Assembly: GCA_021234155.1 (NCBI GenBank)
Contig: JAJEKV010000056.1
Span: 2,403,330 to 2,467,329, forward strand
Direction of reading: 5' to 3'
DNA length: 64,000 bases
Source of the DNA: Isoetes taiwanensis
Taxonomy: Eukaryota > Streptophyta > Lycopodiopsida > Isoetales > Isoetaceae
The stretch's first letter is position 1. The number at the start of each line of letters is the position of its first letter. A program made the position numbers and the translations under genes. Below, piece after piece: positions 10,061 to 19,490 of the stretch. Below the pieces are notes generated by a model, which searched no databases, was not told where the DNA came from, and saw only the letters and a program-made list of their open reading frames with translations.

Positions 10061-10522
10061 CTAGTCGCCCATACCTATATGCTCATCATCTCCCTCCTCG
10101 GAAGATTCAGGGAATTTGCCTTTCTCTACAGGCAAAGTTTCATCCTCAACGTATTGATCCATGAGGATGGCTAGGGCGAAGGCAACCTCAAGATATTGCC
10201 GCCCCTGATGCTGCACAATGGGTAGGTGCTTGCCCCATCTGAGCTTTCCCTTCAGCACATCATACGCATGGGTGTCGCCCCCTAACATTTCCCGGACTAC
10301 CTCCCGCTCTAGATACAATTGGGGAGGATCCCCAAGAGGGGTACACAAAGGAAGCATCTCCTCCATGTAAAAGTCTAAGAACCCGGCATAATCTGGGTGC
10401 CGCTGCATATTAGAGATGAGGTCTAGGCGCTGGCATAGCAAGGGCTGCAACAGATCGAAGGGCACTTGCGGATCCCAATGCTCTCCGTCTTGATACCAAG
10501 CAAGAAGGTCGGTGGCTGCCAT
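10061..10522 (-). CDS. Accessory ORF of the retrotransposon, 153 aa, likely N-terminal half of a longer protein
   Basis: The ATG sits in a good context (GCCATGG) directly after a long pyrimidine tract ending CTTCTAG, which looks like a splice acceptor. The product is unrecognised. Residues 99-124 (LPIVQHQGRQYL...) match residues 17-40 of the next ORF (LPVVYHQGQEYL...), so a motif is repeated within the joined frame. The tail is acidic (ESSEEGDDEH). The stop is TAG (10061-10063), and the frame then continues into the 303-aa ORF. GAC TAG TTA would read Asp-Gln-Leu if the TAG were once CAG. Confidence 0.55.
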   Translation of the reverse strand: MAATDLLAWYQDGEHWDPQVPFDLLQPLLCQRLDLISNMQRHPDYAGFLDFYMEEMLPLCTPLGDPPQLYLEREVVREMLGGDTHAYDVLKGKLRWGKHLPIVQHQGRQYLEVAFALAILMDQYVEDETLPVEKGKFPESSEEGDDEHIGMGD

Positions 10523-10724
10523 GGCGCTAGAAGGGAGGAGGAAGCAAGAAAAACAGATATGACAAATGAAATGAAACTTTGAAGATCCTTTTTAACCTTT
10601 TTTATTATGTTGACGTCAGCATTTTCGTATTTGACACAAAATACAAGGTTTTTAATATAAAACAGAAAGTTTTTTTATTAAATCTCAGAAAAATATTTAC
10701 AATGGGAAACTCAGCAAAAATATG
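10523..10724 (-). other. AT-rich spacer after the H3 ORF with strong acceptor-like end
   Basis: This 200-bp AT-rich spacer ends, on the minus strand, in a long pyrimidine run and CTTCTAG eight bases before the ATG of the next ORF. The composition contrast and acceptor suggest an intron 3' part or an internal promoter. No strong donor is visible next to the H3 stop. Confidence 0.35.
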
Positions 10725-11975
10725 CTAAGGACGCTCCCCCCGAATCCTGCGGGCGAGGGCTAAATCCTTAGGCATGATGGTGACCCTCTTTGCGTGAATT
10801 GCGCAAAGATTGGCATCACCAAAAAGTGCCACTAGATAGGCCTCCGCAGCCTCTTGGAGTGCCAAAATGGCAAAAGTCTGGAAGCGGAGGTCGGTCTTGA
10901 ACTCCTGGGCAATCTCCCCGACCAACCTCTGGAAGGGGAGCTTCCGTATCAGAAGTTGGGTTGACTTCTGAAACTTACGGATCTCCCGTAAGGCAACAGT
11001 GTCAGGTCGGTACCGGTGGGGCTTCCTCTGTGGAGCAGGGTTTGGAGGCGGCCCCCTTTTTGCAGGTACAGTCTTGGCCCCTACAACTGGTCGGGACGCG
11101 TCCACTCGCTCCTGCCTCCGACTGGAGCTCGCATTCTTCCCAAAAGCCCCGACAGTCTTTAGTTTTTCCTTGTATTGACTGCCGGATTTCCGGGCCACGG
11201 CCTTCCTCCGGTGCTTAACGGTCGTGTGCTCGGTCGGGATTGGGCCCCGCCCGCTCCCGGATGCCCCTTCCTCTTGCGGGTTCGGCCGGTCCTGCCGAGC
11301 CTTCTCCTCCTTCTCCCGTTCGATCCTCTCCTGTTCTTCCCGGAACTCCCGGGCTAGCTCTTTTAAGATCTTCCTCAACCTGAGCGAAATACGGCGAAGA
11401 AGTTCAGCATGGTACCGGTCGGGTCTCTGGGCCATGTCAATCTGAATTGTTATTAAATAATCAATGCTGATATCAGGGATCTGCCCCCATATGAAGCTGC
11501 GGGAGTCTTCATCCCATCGGTATGGGGGAATCTCAATCGCCCTACCATCTATGACGGCGATTCCATCCCCGAGGTACCGGTACTCCCTGCCCCGAGCCGC
11601 CGTATCGGCTCGTTCTATCTCTTGGCGGTCATCCTCTCTGGCCAAGTTTCGGATGCGATCGGCCTCCCCCCTTATGTCTTCCTCCTCTGTGTGTCCTTCA
11701 CATTCGGGAGGGTAGAACTTAATCAGCATCATGACCAAGTCAGGTTGCTCGGCCATGGTGTAAGGGAGCTGGCGAAGGTTCAGCCGGATCAGGAATGGCT
11801 CCGAGAAGTGGTAAATGGGATAGGGAATCCTATCATTGTTCTCAAACCTGTTCACTAGCTCGTCTAGAAGTATGTCGATCAAAGCAGGGTCGGTAGCCAT
11901 ATTCCGAGCGATCAAAGCATAAATCTGAGCGATAGTAAGGTTAGTAGGATCCGGAGCACTCTTGGTGTTGGCCAT
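10725..11975 (-). CDS. Retrotransposon-encoded histone H3 fusion protein, 416 aa
   Basis: Residues 318-416 are a histone H3 core running from KPHRYRP to RIRGERP without gaps; position n of canonical H3 lies at n+281. By manual comparison with plant H3.3 I count 14 differences in 99 positions. They include G44D, E59Q, R72G, S86T, H87F, G102A, E105G, T107A, I124L, Q125A and A135P. K56, R63, K64, K79, R83, C110, H113, K115, T118, K122, D123 and R128-R131 are kept. Tyr at 41 and Leu at 90 point to an H3.3-like source. There is no loop-1 insertion as in centromeric H3. The usual tail is replaced by about 317 residues: a novel region (1-200), a charged helix (about 195-230) and a basic Pro/Ser-rich linker with ARKS at 261-264. 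The ORF is intact, unlike gag-pol. It lies between leader and other accessory ORFs inside the LTRs, so it is an element gene, not a host histone gene. Confidence 0.9.
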   Translation of the reverse strand: MANTKSAPDPTNLTIAQIYALIARNMATDPALIDILLDELVNRFENNDRIPYPIYHFSEPFLIRLNLRQLPYTMAEQPDLVMMLIKFYPPECEGHTEEEDIRGEADRIRNLAREDDRQEIERADTAARGREYRYLGDGIAVIDGRAIEIPPYRWDEDSRSFIWGQIPDISIDYLITIQIDMAQRPDRYHAELLRRISLRLRKILKELAREFREEQERIEREKEEKARQDRPNPQEEGASGSGRGPIPTEHTTVKHRRKAVARKSGSQYKEKLKTVGAFGKNASSSRRQERVDASRPVVGAKTVPAKRGPPPNPAPQRKPHRYRPDTVALREIRKFQKSTQLLIRKLPFQRLVGEIAQEFKTDLRFQTFAILALQEAAEAYLVALFGDANLCAIHAKRVTIMPKDLALARRIRGERP

Positions 11976-12741
11976 AGGTTATGACGCTAAGGTTTAGAAG
12001 AACAGGCGGTAGGGCGCTTACGGCTAGGAAGGCGGGAGTGAAGGCGCTAGGGTTGGCGACGAACTAGGGTGATGTAACAAGGTCGAGTCTGGCGGCTATG
12101 GCGGGCGTCGGATCCAGCGGACGGAGGCGCTGAAGACAAGGCGGAAATAAACAAACTTTAATGGCCAGTTAACTTTTGAAATTTTAAAATTTTCTTATTA
12201 ACTTTTTATTTTTTTCATTATAAAAATTTCTATACGGCGGAAATACGCGAAACATACGGTTGGGTGCCGACTGCATTCTACGCGCTCCCACCGCGACTGG
12301 GGGTCGACGAAAAGCAAGCGGCGTCCGGGTTGACTTTCGGGCCCGCGTTGACCCGCGACGGTACGGTCGGGCGCCGACGGCATTTCTGGGTCTCCCACCT
12401 CGACTGCAAGGCGACAAAAATCAAGCGGCGCCCGAGTTGACTTTCGGGCCTTCCCTTGACCATTTTTCCGCCAGCGACGACCGTCCTAGGGTATTTGGGG
12501 TACGCCCGATCCAATGGAACCACTTCTTCCTTCATTTAAACTACCTACACAAATTTATAATTCTTCCAAACCTGGGCCTCCAGTCACCCTAACTTCTTTA
12601 AACCTACAATTTCTTGCTTTAACCTAACACAAAACCAAACATCAAGGAGGACTAACAACACACTAACTTAGCCTCCTCCTAACTACCGAACTAACGAGTT
12701 AGTGTTTGGTCAGTGCTATGATTTCGGGCAACCGAAATCAC
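11976..12741 (-). other. Leader of the chromovirus
   Basis: About 770 bp lie between the primer site and the H3 ORF. The GC-rich middle holds a direct repeat of about 64 bp with a 111-bp period (about 12277-12340 and 12388-12451; both end in GTTGACTTTCGGGCC on the plus strand). On the minus strand a donor-like GTAAGC lies at 12021-12016, about 45 bases before the H3 ATG. A splice from here would skip the H3 ORF. A diverged version of this leader is at 19600-20219. Confidence 0.5.
12719..12740 (-). other. Perfect 9-bp hairpin next to the primer binding site
   Basis: TGATTTCGG and CCGAAATCA are exact reverse complements around a four-base loop. The hairpin sits two bases from the primer site and is kept exactly in the diverged copy at 20198-20219. 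Retroelements often carry packaging or dimerisation signals in this place; such a role here is inferred. Confidence 0.6.
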
Positions 12742-12754
12742 GGCTCTGATACCA
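12742..12754 (-). other. Primer binding site for initiator tRNA-Met
   Basis: On the minus strand TGGTATCAGAGCC follows one base after the LTR end. It is the standard plant primer site complementary to the 3' end of initiator tRNA-Met. It fixes the orientation of the element and identifies 12756-14023 as the 5' LTR. Confidence 0.92.
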
Positions 12755-12755
12755 C

Positions 12756-14023
12756 TGTGACGCTCCCTGAATATATACGACCCCCGGCCGTATACATACG
12801 GGGACTTTCCCGTCCCGTGGCACCCCATCTTGCCATGGGCAGGGCCCTCCGTCTGACCGGGGCCATCTACGTGGAGAGGCTCGAGTGAAGGACACGGAGG
12901 TGTCATTCGGCCCACGCCTTCGATGGGCGCCTACGTCGCGGAAGCATGAATACAAGGGTTAGCACACAGCATAAATCATATATAAATAACCACCACGAAG
13001 GGTGGCGCATCCATCCAAATACCAACGGCACAGAATAGGCATCTAAAACTAAGAAAACACCCCAAACCTCAGGTTCTACCCCGGCTCAGACTCCAGTGAG
13101 GATCGACTGACGGCTGGGTCTCAAGAGGTCAGCAGACCGAGTCTTGGCATGGCGTTGGCTGGCATAGAACATCGGCTAGGTTGTCCACTCCATCCGCCGC
13201 TCCTGTGCACACTTTGCAGATGGGTCGATTCACGCTATGGCTTCGCTATAGCCTTCCGGAGACGCAGACTCAAGGTATCACCCTTTTGAGTCTACTCCAG
13301 GGTTCATGACACCCCGGTCCGATGAGGCAGGTCAGGGAAGTGTCCCCTTCCAGGATCACAGTGGTTCCATGGGTGAGCTAGAGAATACGTGCCGCATCAG
13401 CGACCCCCGCATCCGTACCCAACTTACTCACCCTAAAATCTACTCAAAGTGCAAGCTGCATCTATGACCCGGTGGTCTCTTGTACACAGGCCGCATCTAA
13501 TGGGAATATTACAGGGCTCTATCTAGGAGCATACTACCATATATGAGCTGAGAGGTCTCTACCCCCTTCTTTTAAACCCATGTTTAATGGAAGCTACCCA
13601 ATTACTTCATAGATACATCAATCATCCTTAACAAAGTACCATTCATAATTGAATTGTAATCCTACTTACCATAGAAGGGTTAATTTCAACAAAGGCAATC
13701 AGCAAAGAGTAGTACAGTACTGTCCTACAAATCACAAGCTAAACTACTACTAACCCGTGTTTCGGCTAGAACCGTTATCGTGGGGTGCTTCCATAGTGCT
13801 GCAAGTAGGGTGGTAGCAACATCTGGTGGTGGTTCAGTGATTTTGGTGAAGTCTGCAACAGTCCTTGGGCGCTCAGCTGCTCCTTGGGCGCTCAACTGGT
13901 TCGATATTGGCTGATATGGGGGGGTGATCCACCTTATTGGATCCAATTAGTAATCCCCATGCTGGCCAATCGAGTTTGGCCAGGTGGCGCCTTCCCAAAC
14001 CATAATTGGCTTAATTATTATTA
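12756..14023 (-). repeat. 5' LTR of the chromovirus, truncated at its U3 end
   Basis: It matches the left LTR from its U5 end, but has an internal deletion of about 165 bp near 13470. It stops at 14023, about 170 bp short of the U3 terminus. At 14023/14024 the sequence switches to the inverted 3' UTR with no more than one shared base. Without its U3 end this LTR cannot support normal integration. Confidence 0.8.
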
Positions 14024-14568
14024 TCACCTTGTGTTCTCTAGGACGTGGTGTACTGTCAATGCTGACCTGACCACGACTTGCTTGCAAAGCATATAGTAAT
14101 AGGCCGCGTTCATCTCCGCTATAATAGGAACTTAACCATTCCCTATGCTGCAATGAATTGCAAACCATAGACATGATAGGCTCCCTAGTAGATAAAGTTG
14201 TCTTTTAATCATTACAAGGGGGTGGTCCCTTCAACCACAATCTAAGTATATATACTGATATACTGACATGTGCAGGCCAGTGAGCAGTACGTGACCTGCC
14301 CATGTTAAAGGGTTGCTGATGGCCCGAACTCTTCAGTTTTATTTTGTCTACATGTCGTATTTCTCTTGTTACTCGGATTTTTGATATTGGACCTCGGTCC
14401 TTGAACTTGTTGATTATGATGTGAAATGCACCTTTGTGCTTTAACTGTTTTCAACTTTAAAGTTTTCAATATATATATTATCTTCGGAAATAAGGGATTA
14501 TTTTGCCTTCATAATGTCATATCCTATAAGTGTCTCTAACCCTAATGCTGAGGACAGCATTAATTCTA
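14024..14568 (+). repeat. Inverted copy of the chromovirus 3' UTR
   Basis: This segment is the reverse complement of about 2838-3380. It begins inside the 3' UTR, so the second half of the palindrome carries no coding sequence. It leads into polypurine tract and LTR in plus orientation. Confidence 0.8.
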
Positions 14569-14580
14569 AGGAGGGGAGAA
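14569..14580 (+). other. Polypurine tract of the inverted half
   Basis: AGGAGGGGAGAA directly precedes TGTGACGTTCC. It is the same boundary as at 2826-2837 but in the opposite orientation. Confidence 0.85.
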
Positions 14581-16166
14581 TGTGACGTTCCAAGTATTTA
14601 TACGGTATATGTATAAACACATTGACACGTCACCCAGTATAGATACGCCACCATGGGGTATGGTAACCTAGGGGGTTGACCTAAAAGGGATTTAATTAGC
14701 TATGTTAATTAAATCATTAAGGATAATAACCTATGATTAAGGGAATTAATAATAATTAAGCCAATTATGGTTTGGGAAGGCGCCACCTGGCCAAACTCGA
14801 TTGGCCAGCATGGGGATTACTAATTGGATCCAATAAGGTGGATCACCCCCCCATATCAGCCAATATCGAACCAGTTGAGCGCCCAAGGACTGTTGCAGAC
14901 TTCACCAAAATCACTGAACCACCACCAGCTGTTGCTGCCACCCTACTTGCAGCACTATGGAAGCACCCCACGATAACGGTTCCAGCCGAAACACGGGTTA
15001 GTAGTAGTTTAGCTTGTGATTTGTAGGACAGTACTGTACTACTCTTTGCTGATTGCCTTTGTTGAAATTAACCCTTCTATGGTAAGTAGGATTATAATTC
15101 AATTATAAATGGTACTTTGTTAAGGATGATTGATGTATCTATGAAGTAATTGGGTAGCTTCCATTAAACAGGGGGTTTAAAGGGGGTAGAGACCTCTCGA
15201 GCTCATATATGGTAGTATGCTCCTAGATAGAGCCCCGTAATATTCCCATTAGATGCGCCTGTGTACAAGAGACCACCGGGTTGTAGATGCTATGGTCCGG
15301 CTTAGCACCGGATAAAGGACACAAAGGTGAAGTGGGGGTGGGGTCTTGCACGAACATAAAAGGCTCCCCGACTCCTACAAATGGGCTAGGCCCGATAGCC
15401 TGGCCACGTAAAGGGCGGGTATGGGTCCGACACTCCCTCGGGTGTAGAGGTGTGATCCGTATGGAGCATCTTGCACTTTGAGTAGATTTAGGGTGAGTAA
15501 GTTGGGTGCGGATGCGGGGTCGCCGATGCGACACGTATTCTCTAGCTCACCCATGGAACCACTTTGTGATCCCCGGAAGGGGACGCTCGACCTGCCTCAT
15601 CGGACCGGGTGTCATGAACCCCGGAGTAGACTCAAAGGGGTGATACCTTGAGTCTGCGTCTCCCAAGGCTATAGCGAAGCCATAGCGTGAATCGACCCAT
15701 CTGCAAAGTGTGCACAGGAGGGGCGGATGGAGTGGACAACCCTAGCCGATGTTCTATGCCAGCCAACGCCATGCCAAGACTCGGTCTGCTGACCTCTTGA
15801 GACCCAGCCGTCAGTCGATCCTCACTGGAGTCTGAGCCGGGGGTAGAACCTGAGGTTTGGGGTGTTTTCTTAGTTTTAGATGCCTATTCTGTGCCGTTGG
15901 TATTTGGATGGATGCGCCACCCTTCGTGGTGGTTATTTATATATGATTTATGCTGTGTGCTAACCCTTGTATTCATGCTTCCGCGACGTAGGCGCCCATC
16001 GAAGGCGTGGGCCGAATGACACCTCCGTGTCCTTCACTCGAGCCTCTCCACGTAGATGGCCCGGGTCAGACGGAGGGCCCTGCCCATGGCAAGATGGGGT
16101 GCCACGGGAGGGGAAAGTCCCCGTATGTATACGGCTGGGGGTCGTATATATTCAGGGAGCGTCACA
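14581..16166 (+). repeat. 3' LTR of the inverted half (right end)
   Basis: This full-length LTR of 1586 bp is in plus orientation, from TGTGACGTTCC to GGGAGCGTCACA. It retains the segment (near 15470-15500) that the left LTR has lost. Its U5 end meets the right CATAA duplication at 16167-16171. Confidence 0.85.
15934..15946 (+). promoter_or_regulatory. Putative TATA box of the LTR promoter
   Basis: TATTTATATATGA lies in the LTR about 220 bp before its end, and the same block is present in the other LTR copies. A start about 30 bp downstream would leave a R-U5 segment of roughly 190-200 bp. This is a composition-based guess. Confidence 0.4.
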
Positions 16167-16171
16167 CATAA
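16167..16171. repeat. Target site duplication (right) CATAA
   Basis: CATAA directly follows the LTR terminus and matches 1253-1257. Confidence 0.75.
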
Positions 16172-16255
16172 CCTAGTATTAACAGATGAATAAGTGTTAA
16201 TAGCTCAGAACCCATAGCTCTTTGAAAGCGTGCCAAATAATAATGTTTTCAGCAT

Positions 16256-16357
16256 TTATCTACTTTTAGAAGATGCATGGAGAAACCCCTTAAATATATA
16301 CTCAACTTATCTACTTTTAGAAGATGCATGGAGAAACCCCTTAAATATATACTCAAC
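16256..16357. repeat. 51-bp tandem duplication
   Basis: Two adjacent perfect copies (16256-16306 and 16307-16357) begin TTATCTACTTTTAG and end ACTCAAC. No coding function is apparent. Confidence 0.9.
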
Positions 16358-19260
16358 TGCCATGGCATTAGCACAGTATCTATGTGGTTGATCTATATAT
16401 CTGCGTTTGAATACCACCATAGCTGGTGTTGGGTTCAAAAAGATGACCATCCATTTCTGAAAGCCATGCATGAGAGAGAGATAAGCTGGTTTCATACATG
16501 TTGCATTCAAAGGATGACAAAAAAACACGATATGATGTCATACTCTTTTGCATCAAAGTGCCTTCATATGCTAGAAAATGCAAAGTAGTATCTTTGATCC
16601 AGGAGTGAGATTGAGGAATAATGTCTCTATCACAGTATCTATAGTATCACACGAGGCACAGTATCTATGTGTTTGCTAATCATTTTGAAAAGCACCCAAT
16701 GAATCAGGTGAGACAAACTACCCTGACATATGTAAGGCATACATACATTCATTTGGAAGAAGGAAACAATTCATGCTATATGATCGAACAATAAACAATA
16801 GAACCACACTTCTAGATTGAGCATTGCCCTGAAGTTGGCAATTCTATCTCCTTATAAAGGACATGAAACCAATCCAAGCAAGTGAATGTGTATGGCCTAT
16901 TTGCTTTCATTACTTACTGATAAAGTTGTTTGAAATAGCTGATAACGTTGCACGTTGCTTCCAATAATCCATGCATTTTGTATTCAAGTAATTTCCTCGA
17001 AGACTCTTTTCACATTGTTACGATGCAGTCATTTAAGCAACAGAGAAACTTATAATGATGAAAGTTAATAGGCAAGAAACTAAAAAGCCTACACCACACT
17101 ATGGCTTCATAAGCAAGACACAACAACACGATAGATCATGAAGATGGAGAGAAAGGAGATAGAGCAATTCTAGAAAAAGAAACATACCAAAGAAATCAAC
17201 GTAGCATGTAGCACGACTTCGAGGAATAACCGTATATTCTGCACCATGCTTCTCTTATGCATAGACAGATCCATGTTGTGGAACTTTATTATCCAAAAAA
17301 ATCTATTATCTTTGCCCACCGTCATAATCCAAGTAATAGTTGCCATCTGCAAGAATTCATGTTACTATTCGACCGATCAAACCAATATCTTAACTGTGGC
17401 ATGCATGCCGAGAGAGGGAAAAATCAGAACTCACAACAAAGAAGTTTGAGAACAACGCAGATTGAGATGAGTGCAAAAAAAAAGGCAACTGATTCTACAA
17501 ATCGAAGCTATGCACAGTTTGAAACAGAAAAACCTGCGGGCGGTGGAAGCAGAAAAGACTATGATGAAGGTTATTGTAAGCAAGATCGGCAGAAAAAAGG
17601 TTAGAATAATTTGGAAAGGGGCTCCGTTAGAGCTCTAGCTGCGAAGACCTGTCGGCCTGGACAGACCTATCTTCAGCTGGAACTTCACATATCGTACCTG
17701 CAAAAATTGACTGGATATTACTTTCTGATGCAATTTATGCACATAAGGAGACAATTACACCATTATACATATGCTGAAAAATGTTGAAAGACGCTTTTAT
17801 TTGATCAACAGAACTATAGGAGGTTCACCTGGAATGTGCAGACTGTGGAGTAACATTGCCTGGTAGCCCGAATTTCCTGGGAATCTGCCAAAGAAAGCCC
17901 AACTTTGTAAATCAAAAGCAAAAAACTTGCTTACTTTAGCACAGAAGCACGATACTGCACGCCCATCATCATAAATTTCATGGGTTACGGAACTTTATAT
18001 CTAATTTCTGATCTTGCATCTGAAACAAAATGAAACAGAAAGGAGGGCAATTTACCGTTCTCTGAAACAAAGAGCACAATGGTGATTTTCTATATTCCAA
18101 CAGAAGAAAGATCAGAAGAATGAATCCTCATGATAGATGTCGAGATATAAGCTCCGGAACGACCTCCAGAAACGTCAGGAACGGCGTTGTGGCCTTGACG
18201 AACAACCGATCCATCGGTTGGCCCAGGAATAGACAAAAAAAGCTTCTCTACATAATCGTCGCTCTACAAAAGGCATCAGCGGCATCATCACATAGCAAAG
18301 CCATTGCCATCGCAAAGGGTAAACCCCACCATCGCCGCCTGGAATGAAAGGGGAAATGCAAAAAATACAAAAGAATCAAATTCTTTCTCGATTTTTGGAG
18401 AATCGAGATTTCTTTCCGGCTGTGAAAACCTCTAAAATCATAGGGAAATCATTTAAAAAAAATTCCAAAAATATTTTCTGCCAGGCCGGATAATCCCAAA
18501 TTAACAAAGTAGATAGACATGAACTAAAAGCATTATTTAGAAATAGGAGCCTCACTACCTACCAAAAAGGCCGCAATTTTGTCTTTTCTTAAAGAATGCC
18601 TTTATTTCTGCCAGGTCTAGGTTTTCAAGCACATTGCAGTGCCTACAAATTTTGAAACTGAAGTTCAAAATATACAAGGTTCTCCAGTGGAGTCATGGGT
18701 CCTTTTTGTTTATAAGCTGGCTATATGGGATAATCACTACCACAATTTCTGTGTATTTTCATGGATCAACATGGACCAACCGAACTACTTATTTCAAACT
18801 GCATTGTACCATTACTGTATTTTATTTGATACGCTACCTTCTCTTGCCTATGATAGAATGAGACTCTAGAAGTTTTAGATTATATCGTTTGTTCAAGATT
18901 TACTATATTTAGAGTCTATTTTGAATCACAACAGAAAGCACATACTTGTACATGGCCTATTGACGCTCTAGCCAGAAAGATGCCATGAACCTGAACAAAT
19001 CGTTAAAAGGCCACAAAGGATAAAGTATGCAAGAAGAGACTGACAACAACAGAGCACACGAAAGAAGCCTAGAAAAAGGTAATCGTCTTCCTTTTTTTTT
19101 CGAAATAAAAATCCTCTTCCTCTGTGTGTGTTTACTATTCTCTGTCGGATATTGGTTTGGCGCCTCAAGCCCACTTCCACCTCGTGGATTAAATGGTTAG
19201 AGTAATATGGTCCGTCCCAAGCTCATTCAAACAAGCCAATAGAAATTGATGTTTCTTGGT
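16358..19260. other. No gene recognised
   Basis: This is mixed AT-rich sequence with short ORFs only. None shows a domain I recognise, and I find no LTR, tRNA or long repeat. Confidence 0.4.
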
Positions 19261-19269
19261 GTATTTAAA

Positions 19270-19490
19270 GGGTTAAATGCGGTTAAATGCTTCCTTTGTG
19301 GCTAAAATATCGAGGACGAGCATAGTTCTAGTGGGAGAGACTGTAACGGGCCCATGGTAGACCGCTCGAGTATTCGATTATTGAATGTGCCTGTGGGGCG
19401 TTCCCGAGACATCGGCATAAATGGGTAGAAGCGACTACTCATAAACGTCTAGACGGTTTTGCCCAGTTAGTTAAGGGCATGTCGGTTAGG
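19270..19490 (+). mobile_element. Fragment of another Ty3-type element: 3' end and LTR start
   Basis: ATCGAGGACGAGCATAGTTC, then a purine-rich AGTGGGAGAGAC and TGTAACGGGCCC, resembles the common plant Ty3 junction of pol end, polypurine tract and LTR start. The LTR is cut off within about 150-200 bp, where the minus-strand leader of the next fragment begins. The exact fusion point is not clear. Confidence 0.4.

Larger units (their letters stand above)
1258..16166 (-). mobile_element. Composite palindromic Ty3-type chromovirus retrotransposon
   Basis: The unit starts and ends with the same LTR terminus (the U5 end) in inverted orientation and is flanked by CATAA on both sides. A normal element would show the U3 end on one side. 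From left to right it contains: a 3' LTR, polypurine tract, 3' UTR, integrase with chromodomain, RNase H, reverse transcriptase, protease, gag, four accessory ORFs, leader, tRNA-Met primer site, and a 5' LTR cut short at 14023. There it is joined to an inverted 3' UTR, polypurine tract and LTR. The pol order PR-RT-RH-IN, the chromodomain and the primer site place it in the Ty3 chromovirus group. The accessory ORFs upstream of gag, one with a histone H3 core, are not part of standard chromoviruses. Gag-pol is broken by one in-frame TAG and one frameshift, so this copy is probably not autonomous. Confidence 0.85.

Noticed and set aside
10725-11975. Histone part read as a centromeric H3 (CENH3)
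   Set aside because: There is no loop-1 insertion and the core is about 86% like canonical H3 by my count; CENH3 proteins diverge far more.
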